In this document: one piece after another, positions 8,973 to 16,807 of the stretch
How the letters are laid out: every line of letters begins with the position of its first letter
Numbering within the stretch: position 1 is the first letter of the stretch
DNA from: Paractinoplanes polyasparticus
GTDB taxonomy: Bacteria > Actinomycetota > Actinomycetes > Mycobacteriales > Micromonosporaceae
Reading direction: 5' to 3'
DNA length: 64,000 nucleotides
Assembly: GCF_019710575.1 (NCBI RefSeq)
Contig: NZ_JAHWFK010000034.1
Location: 1 to 64,000 of the forward strand
Position numbers and translations under genes: made by a program
Notes under the pieces: model-generated
Database searches by the model: none
The model's input: the letters and a program-made list of their open reading frames with translations, nothing else
What the model was told of the DNA's origin: nothing

Positions 8973-10013
8973 ATGATCTCGATGGCCGTGCAGCAGCCGA
9001 CCGCCCGGGCGACGAGCGGGGCGCCGCCGTGGTGGCGGCGGGGGCCCGCCGTGGCCGCCATCGTCGTGGTCGTGCTGGGGGTCGAGCTGGCGCTGGGCTG
9101 GTCGTCGCTGGCCACGGCCCTCGCCCAGCTGCGCGCGCCCGAGTGGGACTGGGTGGCCCTGGCGCTCGCGGCCGAACTGGCCTCGATGGGCACGTACGCC
9201 CGCATGCAGCGCGCCCTGCTACGCGGCGCGGGCACCAAGGTCAGCATGAAGAAGCACGTCGCCACCGCGTACGCGGCCCACTCGCTGAGCGCCACGCTGC
9301 CGGGCGGCCCGGTCTTCTCGACCACGTTCAACTTCCAGCAGCTCCGGCGGTACGGGGTCTCCCCCGCCGTCGCGTCGTGGTGCATCGCGCTCAGCGGGGT
9401 GCTGTCGGCCGGCGCCCTGGTGGTGATCGGCGCGGTCGGCGGCCTGCTCACCCGCAACACCGGCAGCTGGCACTCGCTGGCCGGCTACGCGATCGGAGCG
9501 GTGGCGGTGGCGTTCGGCGTACGCCAGCTGGCCGAACACCCGCACCTGCTGGACCGCCCGGTGCGGGCCCTGCTGGGCGGGGTCAACCGGGTGCGGCGGC
9601 GACCGCCCGAGCACGGCCACGCCCGGCTGGTCGGCTTCGTCGACCAGCTGCGCGAGGTGCGCGTCCGCCCGGCGAGCTTCGCCTTCGCGGTGGTGCTCGC
9701 CCTGCTCAACTGGCTCTTCGACGCGTTCTGCCTGTGGCTGTGCTGCGTCGCGGTGGGCGCCGGCGAGGTGAACCCGGTCAGCCTGGTCATCGCCTACTGC
9801 GCCGGGATGGCCGCGGCGAGCGTGCCGATCGTGCCCGGCGGCCTCGGCGTGGTCGACGCCGCGCTGGTGCTGGGCCTGGTCGCGGGCGGCCTGGACAGCG
9901 GCTACGCGGTGGCCGCGGTCGTGCTCTACCGCGTGATCAGCTTCGGCTTCATCATCGGCCTGGGCTGGCTGGTGTGGCTGGGAATCCGCTACAAGTACCG
10001 CGCGGCCGCCTAG
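8973..10013 (+). CDS. UPF0104/LPG-synthase-like polytopic membrane protein
   Basis: A 346-residue integral membrane protein with about eight hydrophobic helices. The family marks are HSLSATLPGGPVFSTTFNFQQLRRYGVSP, followed late in the protein by GMAAASVPIVPGGLGVVDAALVLGL and AVVLYRVISFGFIIGLGW, typical of the lysylphosphatidylglycerol-synthase transmembrane (UPF0104/AglD-like) family. The cytosolic aminoacyl-transfer domain of MprF is absent, so lysyl transfer should not be assumed; relatives act in lipid-linked glycan or phospholipid flipping. ATG 8973 has GGGAG seven bases upstream. It starts 31 bases after the sigma-linked propeller gene and converges with the TPR gene by four bases. Confidence 0.8.
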   Translation: MISMAVQQPTARATSGAPPWWRRGPAVAAIVVVVLGVELALGWSSLATALAQLRAPEWDWVALALAAELASMGTYARMQRALLRGAGTKVSMKKHVATAYAAHSLSATLPGGPVFSTTFNFQQLRRYGVSPAVASWCIALSGVLSAGALVVIGAVGGLLTRNTGSWHSLAGYAIGAVAVAFGVRQLAEHPHLLDRPVRALLGGVNRVRRRPPEHGHARLVGFVDQLREVRVRPASFAFAVVLALLNWLFDAFCLWLCCVAVGAGEVNPVSLVIAYCAGMAAASVPIVPGGLGVVDAALVLGLVAGGLDSGYAVAAVVLYRVISFGFIIGLGWLVWLGIRYKYRAAA

Positions 10014-10711
10014 CCTTTCCGGCCGAACAGTCGCCAGCCGCGCTTCTTGTTGTCGGCCGGGCGTGCGGCCTCGCCGTTGAGCACGGCCAGCCGGTGCTGG
10101 GCGACCGGGTTCTCGGGTTCCATCCGCAGCGAGATGAGCAGCGCCTGGCGCGCCTGGTCGAGGTGGCCGAGCGCGTCCAGTGTCACGCCGTGCGTGTAGT
10201 AGTAATGCGCCTCGGTCGGGTCGAGCCCGATCGCGGTGCGGGCAGCCTGCTCGGCGTCGGCGATCTGCCGCTCGGCCGAGAGCAGCGCCCAGGCCACCCG
10301 GTCGTGCCAGAGCGCGTTGCGTGGCTCGGCGATGACCGCCCGGTAGGCCATCGTGACAGCTTCCTCGTGCCGGCCCAGCACGGTGAGCGCGCGGCTCGCC
10401 AGGGCGAGCGGCCGCGGGTCGCCCGGGTCGAGCCGGATGGCCCGGTCGGCCGCGTCGAGGGCGGCCGGGGCGTCGTCCATCGCGAGCCTCAGCCGGGCCA
10501 GCAGGATCCAGCCCTCCCGGGCCGCGGGCTCGGTGGCCAGCACGGGCTGGAGCACGGCGACGGCCTGCTCCAGCTCGAGCTGTTCGAAGAGGGTGGCGGC
10601 CTGGGCGAAGGCCACCTCGGTACGGTTGTTGAAGGCACGCGGGCCGGCAGGCGCGGGCCCATCGGCGTCGAGTCGCTGGTCGGGGTCGGCCCGCAGGGGG
10701 TTAGCGGTCAC
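10010..10711 (-). CDS. TPR-repeat protein
   Basis: A protein of about 233 residues made mostly of tetratricopeptide-type helix pairs from residue 35 on: AFAQAATLFEQLELEQAVAVL, GWILLARLRLAMDDAPAALDAADRAIRLDPGD, ALASRALTVLGRHEEAVTMAYRAVIAEP and YYYTHGVTLDALGHLDQARQALLISLRMEPEN. A basic tail (NKKRGWRLFGRKG) follows. TPRs are protein-interaction scaffolds; no enzymatic motif is visible and the partner is unknown. GTG 10711 is preferred, with GAAG about eight bases upstream; an in-frame GTG at 10720 is also possible. It lies 44 bases downstream of the cyclase-family gene on the same strand. Confidence 0.75.
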   Translation of the reverse strand: MTANPLRADPDQRLDADGPAPAGPRAFNNRTEVAFAQAATLFEQLELEQAVAVLQPVLATEPAAREGWILLARLRLAMDDAPAALDAADRAIRLDPGDPRPLALASRALTVLGRHEEAVTMAYRAVIAEPRNALWHDRVAWALLSAERQIADAEQAARTAIGLDPTEAHYYYTHGVTLDALGHLDQARQALLISLRMEPENPVAQHRLAVLNGEAARPADNKKRGWRLFGRKG

Positions 10712-10755
10712 GTAGACCACTTCGGCCGATTCGGGCCGGATTTGAGCGTTCGGCG

Positions 10756-11694
10756 TCAGGAAGGCTGCCAGCCCGCCGACCTCGTGTGATCGTGCGGCTC
10801 GTAGTACGGCACCTGCGCGTACGCCCGCACCGGGAACGTGCCGAAAGCCGTGATCCGCGGCGGCGCGGCAGTGAAGCGCGCACCGTGCGGCGGCAGGTTC
10901 TCGAGGCCGGTGAGGTGCTCGACGACCGGGATGCCCGCCGCCAGCAGCACGGTGTGTGCCGGTCGCTCGCCACCGGGCACGGCGTCGTCGAGGTTGACCG
11001 AGTCGATGCCGACCAGCGCGGCGCCCCGCTCGACCAGCAACGCGGCTGCTTCGCCGGTCAGGTAGGGCGCGTCGACGGAGTACTCGGGCGTGCCCCAGCC
11101 CCGGTCGCCACCGGTGTGCAGCAGCACCGCGTGCCCGGCCACGGTGAGCGGCTCGAGATCAGCCTCGGTGACTGCCCGGCGCCCGCTGCCGGCCGTGCGC
11201 ACTACGACGGCGGGCAGGTCGGCCAGCCGTTCCAGGGGCATTCCGGCCAGGTCGGTGCCGCCGTCGTAGCGGTGCCTCGGCGCGTCCAGGTAGGTGCCCG
11301 TCTGTCCGAGCATCTCGATGCGGTCGAGGCTGAACTCGGTGCCCCGGGCGTAGTGCGGGCGTGACTGCTCCCAGCTCTGGTGGACAGTGATCGCCGGCGC
11401 CGCCATGCCCGGATAGGTCGTCATGCCGTCCGTGATCACGTGGCTGAGCTCGACGAACCGCAGCCGCGGGGCCGGATCGGGCGAGCCGGGCGCCGCCGGC
11501 TCGGCGAACGTGCGTACGCCGGTGAGCTCGACCCGCTCGACGTCGCGCAGCCCGAGCGAGCCGACCAGGATCCGGACCAGATCGGCCTCGGTGACCTCCA
11601 GGTGCGGCACCTCCACCCGCAGGCCTTGCGTCTGCAGGCGACCGCCCGTCGTGAAGGTGACTTCGGCCGTCACTTCCGCCCGATATTGCTGCAC
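10756..11694 (-). CDS. cyclase-family (kynurenine-formamidase-like) hydrolase
   Basis: A 312-residue protein. The first 70 or so residues are an extra domain. Residues from about 80 match the cyclase/KynB fold: LSHVITDGMTTYPG, GTEFSLDRIEMLGQTGTYLDAPRHRYDGG, HAVLLHTGGDRGW, LVERGAALVGIDSVNLDD and HTVLLAAGIPVVEHLTGLENL. The metal-ligand signature HxGTHxDxPxH of kynurenine formamidases appears here as QTGTYLDAPRH, so two His ligands are Gln and Tyr. That places it in a divergent subfamily, and the substrate cannot be named. The GTG start follows the TMEM165 stop by nine bases with GGGGAA between, so both genes should be on the riboswitch-controlled transcript. Confidence 0.8.
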   Translation of the reverse strand: MQQYRAEVTAEVTFTTGGRLQTQGLRVEVPHLEVTEADLVRILVGSLGLRDVERVELTGVRTFAEPAAPGSPDPAPRLRFVELSHVITDGMTTYPGMAAPAITVHQSWEQSRPHYARGTEFSLDRIEMLGQTGTYLDAPRHRYDGGTDLAGMPLERLADLPAVVVRTAGSGRRAVTEADLEPLTVAGHAVLLHTGGDRGWGTPEYSVDAPYLTGEAAALLVERGAALVGIDSVNLDDAVPGGERPAHTVLLAAGIPVVEHLTGLENLPPHGARFTAAPPRITAFGTFPVRAYAQVPYYEPHDHTRSAGWQPS

Positions 11695-11703
11695 GCCGTT
11701 CCC

Positions 11704-12291
11704 CTATCGCAGCTCGATGATCGCTTCGATCAGCAACCAGATGCCGAAGATAGCGAAGAGCGCGGCCGCGCCGTACCGGATGGCCTTCTCGGGCAGGTGC
11801 CGGCCGAGCATGCGACCGACGACGATGGCCAGCGCGTCGGCCGCGACCATGCCGACCGTCGAGCCCAGCCAGGTGCCGAACCAGCCGTACTGGGTGGCCA
11901 GCGTGATCGTGGCCAGCATGGTCTTGTCGCCCAGCTCGGCCAGGAAGAACGCGCCGCCGACGGCCAGGATCGCCGAGCCGGTGCTGCGCTCGGCCTTGGT
12001 CTTCTCGTCGTCGGTCAGCTTGTCGCCGCGCAGCGTCCAGGCGCCGAAGGCGAGGAACGCGACGGCCGCGACCAGGTTGATCCAGCCGGTCGGCAGCGTC
12101 GCGCCGAGACCGTAGCCGATGCCGACCGACACCAGGTGCACGATCGCGGTGGCCACGGTGATGCCGATCAGCACCGGAAGGGTCTTGAAACGGGTCGCGA
12201 ACGTCATCGCCATGAGCTGGGACTTGTCGCCCAGCTCGGCCACGAAGATCACCGCGAAACTGACCGCGGTCGCGGCGAGGAAGCCTTCCAC
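11704..12291 (-). CDS. TMEM165/GDT1-family (UPF0016) cation transporter
   Basis: A 195-residue integral membrane protein with two inverted-repeat halves, each bearing the family signature: FVAELGDKSQLMAMTFAT near residue 16 and FFLAELGDKTMLATITLAT near residue 115. The acidic ELGDK(S/T) motifs form the cation path of GDT1-like Mn2+/Ca2+:H+ exchangers, and bacterial members act in manganese efflux. GTG 12291 has GGGAGAG upstream. A yybP-ykoY-type manganese riboswitch lies about 80 bases upstream on the same strand, which independently supports Mn2+ as the substrate. The cyclase-family gene follows after nine bases. Confidence 0.92.
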   Translation of the reverse strand: MEGFLAATAVSFAVIFVAELGDKSQLMAMTFATRFKTLPVLIGITVATAIVHLVSVGIGYGLGATLPTGWINLVAAVAFLAFGAWTLRGDKLTDDEKTKAERSTGSAILAVGGAFFLAELGDKTMLATITLATQYGWFGTWLGSTVGMVAADALAIVVGRMLGRHLPEKAIRYGAAALFAIFGIWLLIEAIIELR

Positions 12292-12370
12292 AGATAACTC
12301 TCCCGATTCGAAGACCGGGAAGAAGAAGCGCAGGGCGGCCTCGACCCGGCCGTTGTGTGACAGCCAAGTC

Positions 12371-12470
12371 GAAGGTCTCGCTCGCCTTGTGTGAAAGGCC
12401 GCACGGCCGGACCCCGGAACGAGTCAGGAGTCAGTATGTCGACCGCGACATTGGGAGCTACTCCCCTTCG
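12371..12470 (-). promoter_or_regulatory. yybP-ykoY manganese riboswitch
   Basis: Read on the minus strand, the segment begins AAGGGGAGTAGCTCCC and ends GGCGAGCGAGACCTTC. These are the two conserved internal-loop strands (GGGGAGUAG and the GAGACC-containing 3' strand) of the yybP-ykoY aptamer. Between them lie GTCGCGGTCGAC and a GC-rich arm (GTCCGGCCGTGCGGCC). The position about 80 bases before the TMEM165/GDT1 start is where this class is expected; it senses Mn2+ and switches on exporters. The expression platform between 12292 and 12370 was not resolved. Recognition is by eye from the two consensus strands. Confidence 0.9.
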
Positions 12471-12488
12471 CGGAACCGAGCATAGCCA

Positions 12489-12516
12489 ACGGCCCCCGCC
12501 GTCGGGCGGGGGCCGT
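12489..12516 (-). terminator. GC-rich hairpin terminator after TAP hydrolase
   Basis: A perfect 12-bp stem (ACGGCCCCCGCC paired with GGCGGGGGCCGT) closes on the four-base loop GTCG, eight bases after the hydrolase stop codon and upstream of the riboswitch. There is no T-run, which is common for actinobacterial terminators. It should separate the hydrolase transcript from the riboswitch-controlled operon. Confidence 0.75.
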
Positions 12517-12524
12517 GATCACTG

Positions 12525-14117
12525 TCACCGGCCGGTGATGAGTTTCCGCACCTCTTCGACGGGTCCCGGCGCCCGCTTGGCCTTGGTCGCCGCGACGGCG
12601 GCCGGCGGCTGGATCGGCTTGCAGCGCTTGTCGGAGCGCTCGCCCGGCAGCCGCTTCGGCAGCTTGCCGGTGGCCAGATAGTCGGCGATCGTGTCGTCGA
12701 CACACCTGTTACCGGAGAGCGAACCCGAGTGGGTGGTGCCGTTGACGCCCTCGACCAGCACCGAGCGCGGGAACCGCTTGCGGACCTCGAGGCTGCCGCT
12801 GAACGGGGTGGCCGCGTCCAGGGTCTCGCTGATCAGCAGCACCGGCGGGACGGTCTCACCCGACACGGTCACCGGAATCCCGCTGCGAGCCGGCCAGGTC
12901 CGGCAGGGCGCGTTGTACCAGGCGTTGGCCCACGTCTCGAACGGCGCCTTGCGGTGCACCTCCCAGTTGTCGGCTGTCCACTTGGTCCAGCTCTGCGGCC
13001 ACTCCGCGTCGGTGCACTGCACCCCGAGGTAGACCGCGTAGTTGTTGTCCGCGTCCTTGGTTTGCGGGTTGTTCGTGTCGTACAGCGTGCGGAGCCCGGA
13101 CGCGTCGCCGTCGCGCACCCAGTCGCTGAAGGCGCGGGCGATCCCGTCCCAGCCGAAGGTGTAGTAACCGGCCTGCAGGAAGATGTCGGTCAGCTCGGAC
13201 GGGCCGATCCTGCCGCCGGCCGGCTTGCGGGCCAGGTTCTTCTGCTCGGCGTAAAAGCGCCGCTCCACCTCGCGGCCGGTCCGGCCCAGGCGGTACGCCC
13301 GGTGGTTCTTGGCGATCCAGCGGAAGTAAATCTTGATGTTGCGGTCGAACGCGATGTCCTGGTCGAGGTTCGAGTCGTACCAGACCCGGGCCGGGTTGAC
13401 GTTGCCGTCGAGCACCATGCGGCGCACGCGCTCGGGGTACCGGGTGGCATAGACCTGGCCCAGGTACGTGCCGTACGAGAAGCCGAAGTAGTTGATCTGA
13501 CGGGCGTTCAGCGCCTGACGCAGCAGGTCCATGTCCCGTACGGTGTCGAGGCTCTTCAGGTGTTCGAGCAGCTTGCCGCCGGCCTTGCCGCAGGCCCGCG
13601 CGTAGCCCTCGGCCCGCTGGAGCCACGCGCGCTCGATCTGGGGCGTCGTCGGCACGTAGGCCGGCCGGTTGTAGCCGGTGTAGCCGGCGTCGCAGCTCAG
13701 TGACGGCTTGCTGGCCCCCACTCCGCGCGGGTCGAAACCGATCCAGTCGTACGCGGCCCCGGCCCCCTTGGGCACCAGCGCACCCATCACCGACAGGGCC
13801 CGGCCCTTGCCACCCGGTCCACCCGGGTTCACCAGCACGACGCCCTGATACTTGGCCTCGGCGACGGTGTGCTTGATCCGGGACACCGCGATCTGGATCT
13901 TCTCGCCGTCCGGGGCGGCGTGATCGAGCGGCACGGACAGCATTCCGCACTCGGCCTTGCGCAGCCGCAGGGCCGACTCGGCGCAGGCGCTCCACTTGAT
14001 CGTCGGCGCTATCCGGCCCGCCGGGCTGAACTGTTGCGGACCTGCCTGGGCGGTGCTTGCCGGGGCAGCGATCACCGTCAGGGCGATCGTGGTGGCCGCC
14101 GCCAGAAGTCGTCTCAT
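12525..14117 (-). CDS. secreted TAP-type alpha/beta hydrolase (tripeptidyl aminopeptidase family)
   Basis: A 530-residue exported serine hydrolase. A signal peptide (LLAAATTIALTVIAAPASTAQA) precedes an alpha/beta hydrolase core with the oxyanion region LVNPGGPGG, the DWIGFDPRGVGAS strand and the nucleophile elbow GFSYGTYLG near residue 223. The C-terminal TAP-like domain carries Asp (SETLDAATPF) and His (NGTTHSGSL) of the triad. This is the architecture of Streptomyces SlpD/SlpE and tripeptidyl aminopeptidases, which trim peptides from secreted proteins. Cys residues in the lid (CRTWPARSG, VQCTDAEW) probably form disulphides. It is a single-gene transcript ended by the hairpin at 12489-12516. 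Confidence 0.9.
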   Translation of the reverse strand: MRRLLAAATTIALTVIAAPASTAQAGPQQFSPAGRIAPTIKWSACAESALRLRKAECGMLSVPLDHAAPDGEKIQIAVSRIKHTVAEAKYQGVVLVNPGGPGGKGRALSVMGALVPKGAGAAYDWIGFDPRGVGASKPSLSCDAGYTGYNRPAYVPTTPQIERAWLQRAEGYARACGKAGGKLLEHLKSLDTVRDMDLLRQALNARQINYFGFSYGTYLGQVYATRYPERVRRMVLDGNVNPARVWYDSNLDQDIAFDRNIKIYFRWIAKNHRAYRLGRTGREVERRFYAEQKNLARKPAGGRIGPSELTDIFLQAGYYTFGWDGIARAFSDWVRDGDASGLRTLYDTNNPQTKDADNNYAVYLGVQCTDAEWPQSWTKWTADNWEVHRKAPFETWANAWYNAPCRTWPARSGIPVTVSGETVPPVLLISETLDAATPFSGSLEVRKRFPRSVLVEGVNGTTHSGSLSGNRCVDDTIADYLATGKLPKRLPGERSDKRCKPIQPPAAVAATKAKRAPGPVEEVRKLITGR

Positions 14118-14207
14118 GCCAGCCTCTCGTGTCCGTTACGCCCCACTATGGTGGACTGTGGGTGGCCTGATGGGGACCGCCCACGCCGGAGCGCCACGAA
14201 AGAGCGG

Positions 14208-15428
14208 CTACGCGGTGACGCGTTTCCGCATCTGCTGAGCGACCAGGGCGGCCGCGCCGAGCACGGCCACGACCAGGCCGTAGACCAGAGCCGTGTCGTG
14301 CAGGCCGGCCGAGGTGGCCGCGAAGCCGGCGATCACGGCCGGAACGCTGAAGGCCACGTACGCGATGACCAGCGCCACCGCGAACAGCTCGCCGCGCTCG
14401 TGCGGGGCGGCCAGCACGGCCAGCGTGCCGAAGGAGGCCAGCGAAGAGGCGCCGAACCCGACGCCGGAGATCACCGTGCCGATGGCAGCCAGGAGCGCGC
14501 TGCCCAGCTCCAGGCCGGTCACGCTGATCGCCGCGCCGACGGTCAGCAGGCTGCCGGCCAGCAGCAGGACGCGCTTGGTGGGAACGTTGCGCAGCAGGAA
14601 CGAGGTCAGCGCGCCGGTCCCGCAGAGCAGCGTCACCACCAGGCCGCCGACGAGGTGGCTGCCGATCCCGAACACGCCGGCCGCCACCGAGGGGCCGAGC
14701 GAGAGGTAGAGCCCGCCGATGGCCCAGCTCGCCACGATGATCGGGACGAGGGCGAACAGGTCGCCGCGCAGCCGGGGCGGAACGCCGAGCCGGGGTGCCA
14801 GCGAGGCGGCGGCGCCGGGGCGACGGGCCGAGGTCTCGGGGATGCGGGCCACGACGATGCCCGCCAGCACCATGCCGGCCAGCAGCAGCGCCCAGATGAA
14901 GTGGGTGGGCGAGGGTGCGTACTGGACCAGGACGCCGGTGCCGAGCGCGCCGACCGCCAGACCGGCGACCGGGGCGAGTCCGTTGATCAGACCGGCCCGG
15001 CCGGGCGCGTGCGGCGGATTGAGGTCGACCAGGGCCGCACCCAGCGTGGTCATCGCGGCGCCGGTGGCGATGCCCTGGATCAGCCGCGCGGCGAGCAGGA
15101 TGCCGACGTCGCCGGCGGTCAGGAAGAGCACGAGCGAGACGGCCTCGAGCGCGATCGCCGCCGCGAGGACGGGACGGCGGCCGATGTGGTCGGAGAGCGC
15201 GCCGAGAACCAGCAGCGAGCCGATCAGGCCGACCACGTAGACGGCGAAGACCGCGGTCAGCGTGGTCGCCGAGAAGCTCCAGAGGTGCTGGTAGACGACG
15301 TACAGCGGAGACGGTGCCGCAGATGCCGCGGAGAACGTCACGAAGATCGCGGCAATCGCTGCGAACGCGACCGGGCGGGACAGCCGCCGGTTGCGGACGG
15401 ACGGCGGAGCGTCGGCAAGGGTGGTCAT
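14208..15428 (-). CDS. MFS transporter
   Basis: A 406-residue major facilitator with twelve predicted membrane segments. Motif A between helices 2 and 3 is seen as GALSDHIGRRPVL near residue 80, with RLIQGIATGAAM in helix 4. It belongs to the drug/sugar efflux-type MFS; the substrate is unknown. ATG 15428 is preceded by GGAGG at good spacing. The divergent TetR gene starts 82 bases away, and two near-identical palindromes sit in the gap. That is a typical arrangement for an efflux pump repressed by its neighbouring TetR regulator. Confidence 0.88.
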   Translation of the reverse strand: MTTLADAPPSVRNRRLSRPVAFAAIAAIFVTFSAASAAPSPLYVVYQHLWSFSATTLTAVFAVYVVGLIGSLLVLGALSDHIGRRPVLAAAIALEAVSLVLFLTAGDVGILLAARLIQGIATGAAMTTLGAALVDLNPPHAPGRAGLINGLAPVAGLAVGALGTGVLVQYAPSPTHFIWALLLAGMVLAGIVVARIPETSARRPGAAASLAPRLGVPPRLRGDLFALVPIIVASWAIGGLYLSLGPSVAAGVFGIGSHLVGGLVVTLLCGTGALTSFLLRNVPTKRVLLLAGSLLTVGAAISVTGLELGSALLAAIGTVISGVGFGASSLASFGTLAVLAAPHERGELFAVALVIAYVAFSVPAVIAGFAATSAGLHDTALVYGLVVAVLGAAALVAQQMRKRVTA

Positions 15429-15452
15429 GGAGGGTGCCTCCGAAAGATCTAA

Positions 15453-15468
15453 CAGACAGGTCTGTCTG
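15453..15468. promoter_or_regulatory. TetR operator 1
   Basis: The sequence CAGACAGGTCTGTCTG has 7-bp inverted arms around a two-base centre. It is repeated 29 bases away at 15482-15495 between the divergent MFS and TetR genes. The duplicated palindrome between a transporter and its regulator is strong context for an operator. Confidence 0.75.
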
Positions 15469-15481
15469 ACCGGACGAGACT

Positions 15482-15495
15482 AGACAGGTCTGTCT
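15482..15495. promoter_or_regulatory. TetR operator 2
   Basis: AGACAGGTCTGTCT is the second copy of the palindrome found at 15453-15468. It lies 15 bases before the TetR start codon, so it would also provide autorepression. Confidence 0.75.
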
Positions 15496-15510
15496 GCTAT
15501 CGTCAACGTC

Positions 15511-16095
15511 ATGTCCGCTGCGTCACCCTCCACCACCCGCAAGCCGTCGGCCCGCGACCGGCTTCTGGCCGCCGCCGACGAGCTCTTCTACGCCGAGGGC
15601 ATCCACACCGTCGGCATCGACCGCGTCATCGAGCGCGCCGGCGTCGCCAAGGCTTCGCTCTACAGCACCTTCGGCAGCAAGGAGGAGCTGGTCCGGGCCT
15701 ACCTGGAGGGCCGGCACGCGCTGCGCCGCACCCGCCTGCTGGCCGGCTTGGAGCGTTACGACGACCCCCGCGACCGCCTGCTCGGCGTGTTCGAGGTGCT
15801 CGCCGAGCTGACCGGCACGCCCGGCTTCCGGGGCTGCCCCTTCTACAACGCCAGCGCCGAGTCGACCCCCGGCGGCGCGATCGAATTGGTCTCGAACGCC
15901 AACCGGGCGTGGACTCGTGGCCTCTTCTTCGAGCTGGCCCGCGACGCCGGCGCCAAAGACCCGGCCACGCTGGCCGACCAGTTGGTCGTTCTCTACGACG
16001 GCGCATCGGTCGGCGGGCGCATGGACAAGGACTCGAAGGCCGCCCTCATGGCCCGCGACATAGCCACCATGCTGCTGGCCACCGCCACCCTCTGA
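15511..16095 (+). CDS. TetR/AcrR-family transcriptional regulator
   Basis: A 194-residue regulator. The N-terminal helix-turn-helix is clear at residues 12-60: ARDRLLAAADELFYAEGIHTVGIDRVIERAGVAKASLYSTFGSKEELVRAYL. The C-terminal ligand domain contains FRGCPFYNASAES, seen in the subfamily that includes LmrA/YxaF-like repressors. It is divergent from the MFS gene with two shared palindromes, so it most likely represses that transporter and itself; the inducer is unknown. It ends convergently 19 bases from the next TetR gene. Confidence 0.9.
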   Translation: MSAASPSTTRKPSARDRLLAAADELFYAEGIHTVGIDRVIERAGVAKASLYSTFGSKEELVRAYLEGRHALRRTRLLAGLERYDDPRDRLLGVFEVLAELTGTPGFRGCPFYNASAESTPGGAIELVSNANRAWTRGLFFELARDAGAKDPATLADQLVVLYDGASVGGRMDKDSKAALMARDIATMLLATATL

Positions 16096-16114
16096 CCAAC
16101 TCGCCTCGCACTTC

Positions 16115-16687
16115 TCAGGATCGCGGGCGCACGCCCTCCAGTGCGAGATCGGTCAGCCGGGTGGCCTCGGCGGCCGCGTCGGCGCCGCCCTCGGTGGCGA
16201 GCGAGATGGCGTTCACCAGCGTCAGCAGATCGACGATCGACGCGTCGGGTCGCACGCTGCCGGCGGCGTGCGCGAGCCGCAGAAGCTCGCCGCCCGCGTC
16301 CACCAGCATCGTTTCGCAGGTGCTGTCCCGCGGCGGTTCGGCCGCGCGACCCCCGTCCAGCAGCGACCGGGCCAGACCCCGCGTGGTCGCCCCGTAGCGC
16401 GCGACGGCACGTAGCCACCCACCGAGCGCGGCGCCCGGATCGGGGTGCCCGGCCAGCTCGCGCGCCTGCGCGCACAGCACCTCGACGCGATCGTGGAACA
16501 CCGCCTCCAGCAACGCCTGCCGCGACGGAAAGTGCCGGTGCAGGGTGGCCGAACCCACGCCCGCACGCCGGGCGATCTCCTCGAGCGATGCCTCAGCGCC
16601 ATGGCGGGCGATCTCGGTCTCGGCAGCGGCCACGATCTGGTCGAAGTTGCGCCGTGCGTCCGCCCGCTTCGGCTTCACGAGTGCCAC
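16115..16687 (-). CDS. TetR-family transcriptional regulator
   Basis: A 190-residue regulator. GTG 16687 is the chosen start: GGAGG lies eight bases upstream, while the much longer open frame beyond it is only antisense of the neighbouring SDR gene. The DNA-binding domain is FDQIVAAAETEIARHGAEASLEEIARRAGVGSATLHRHFPSRQALLEAVF, followed by a C-terminal all-helical domain typical of TetR members acting near oxidoreductases. The divergent short-chain dehydrogenase begins 120 bases away with a 14-bp perfect palindrome in between, so it probably represses that gene. Confidence 0.88.
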   Translation of the reverse strand: MALVKPKRADARRNFDQIVAAAETEIARHGAEASLEEIARRAGVGSATLHRHFPSRQALLEAVFHDRVEVLCAQARELAGHPDPGAALGGWLRAVARYGATTRGLARSLLDGGRAAEPPRDSTCETMLVDAGGELLRLAHAAGSVRPDASIVDLLTLVNAISLATEGGADAAAEATRLTDLALEGVRPRS

Positions 16688-16707
16688 GCCGCCATCCTCC
16701 AAAAGTG

Positions 16708-16721
16708 GTGGGGTACCCCAC
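16708..16721. promoter_or_regulatory. 14-bp palindrome, candidate TetR operator
   Basis: GTGGGGTACCCCAC is a perfect 14-bp palindrome, 21 bases before the TetR start in the divergent TetR-SDR gap. Further AAGTGGGG and GGGGCGCC half-sites follow at 16734-16782. It is a plausible operator for the adjacent regulator. Confidence 0.6.
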
Positions 16722-16807
16722 TTCGTCTTTACCAAGTGGGGCGGCCCCCCATATCGTACGACAGGCAAGCGGGGCGCCACCCCGTTTTTTGAGACAGGGA
16801 GAAGACC

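Noticed and set aside
10756..11694. Kynurenine formamidase (KynB) assignment
   Set aside because: Two of the metal-binding His residues are replaced and no other tryptophan-degradation gene is near, so only the family name is used.
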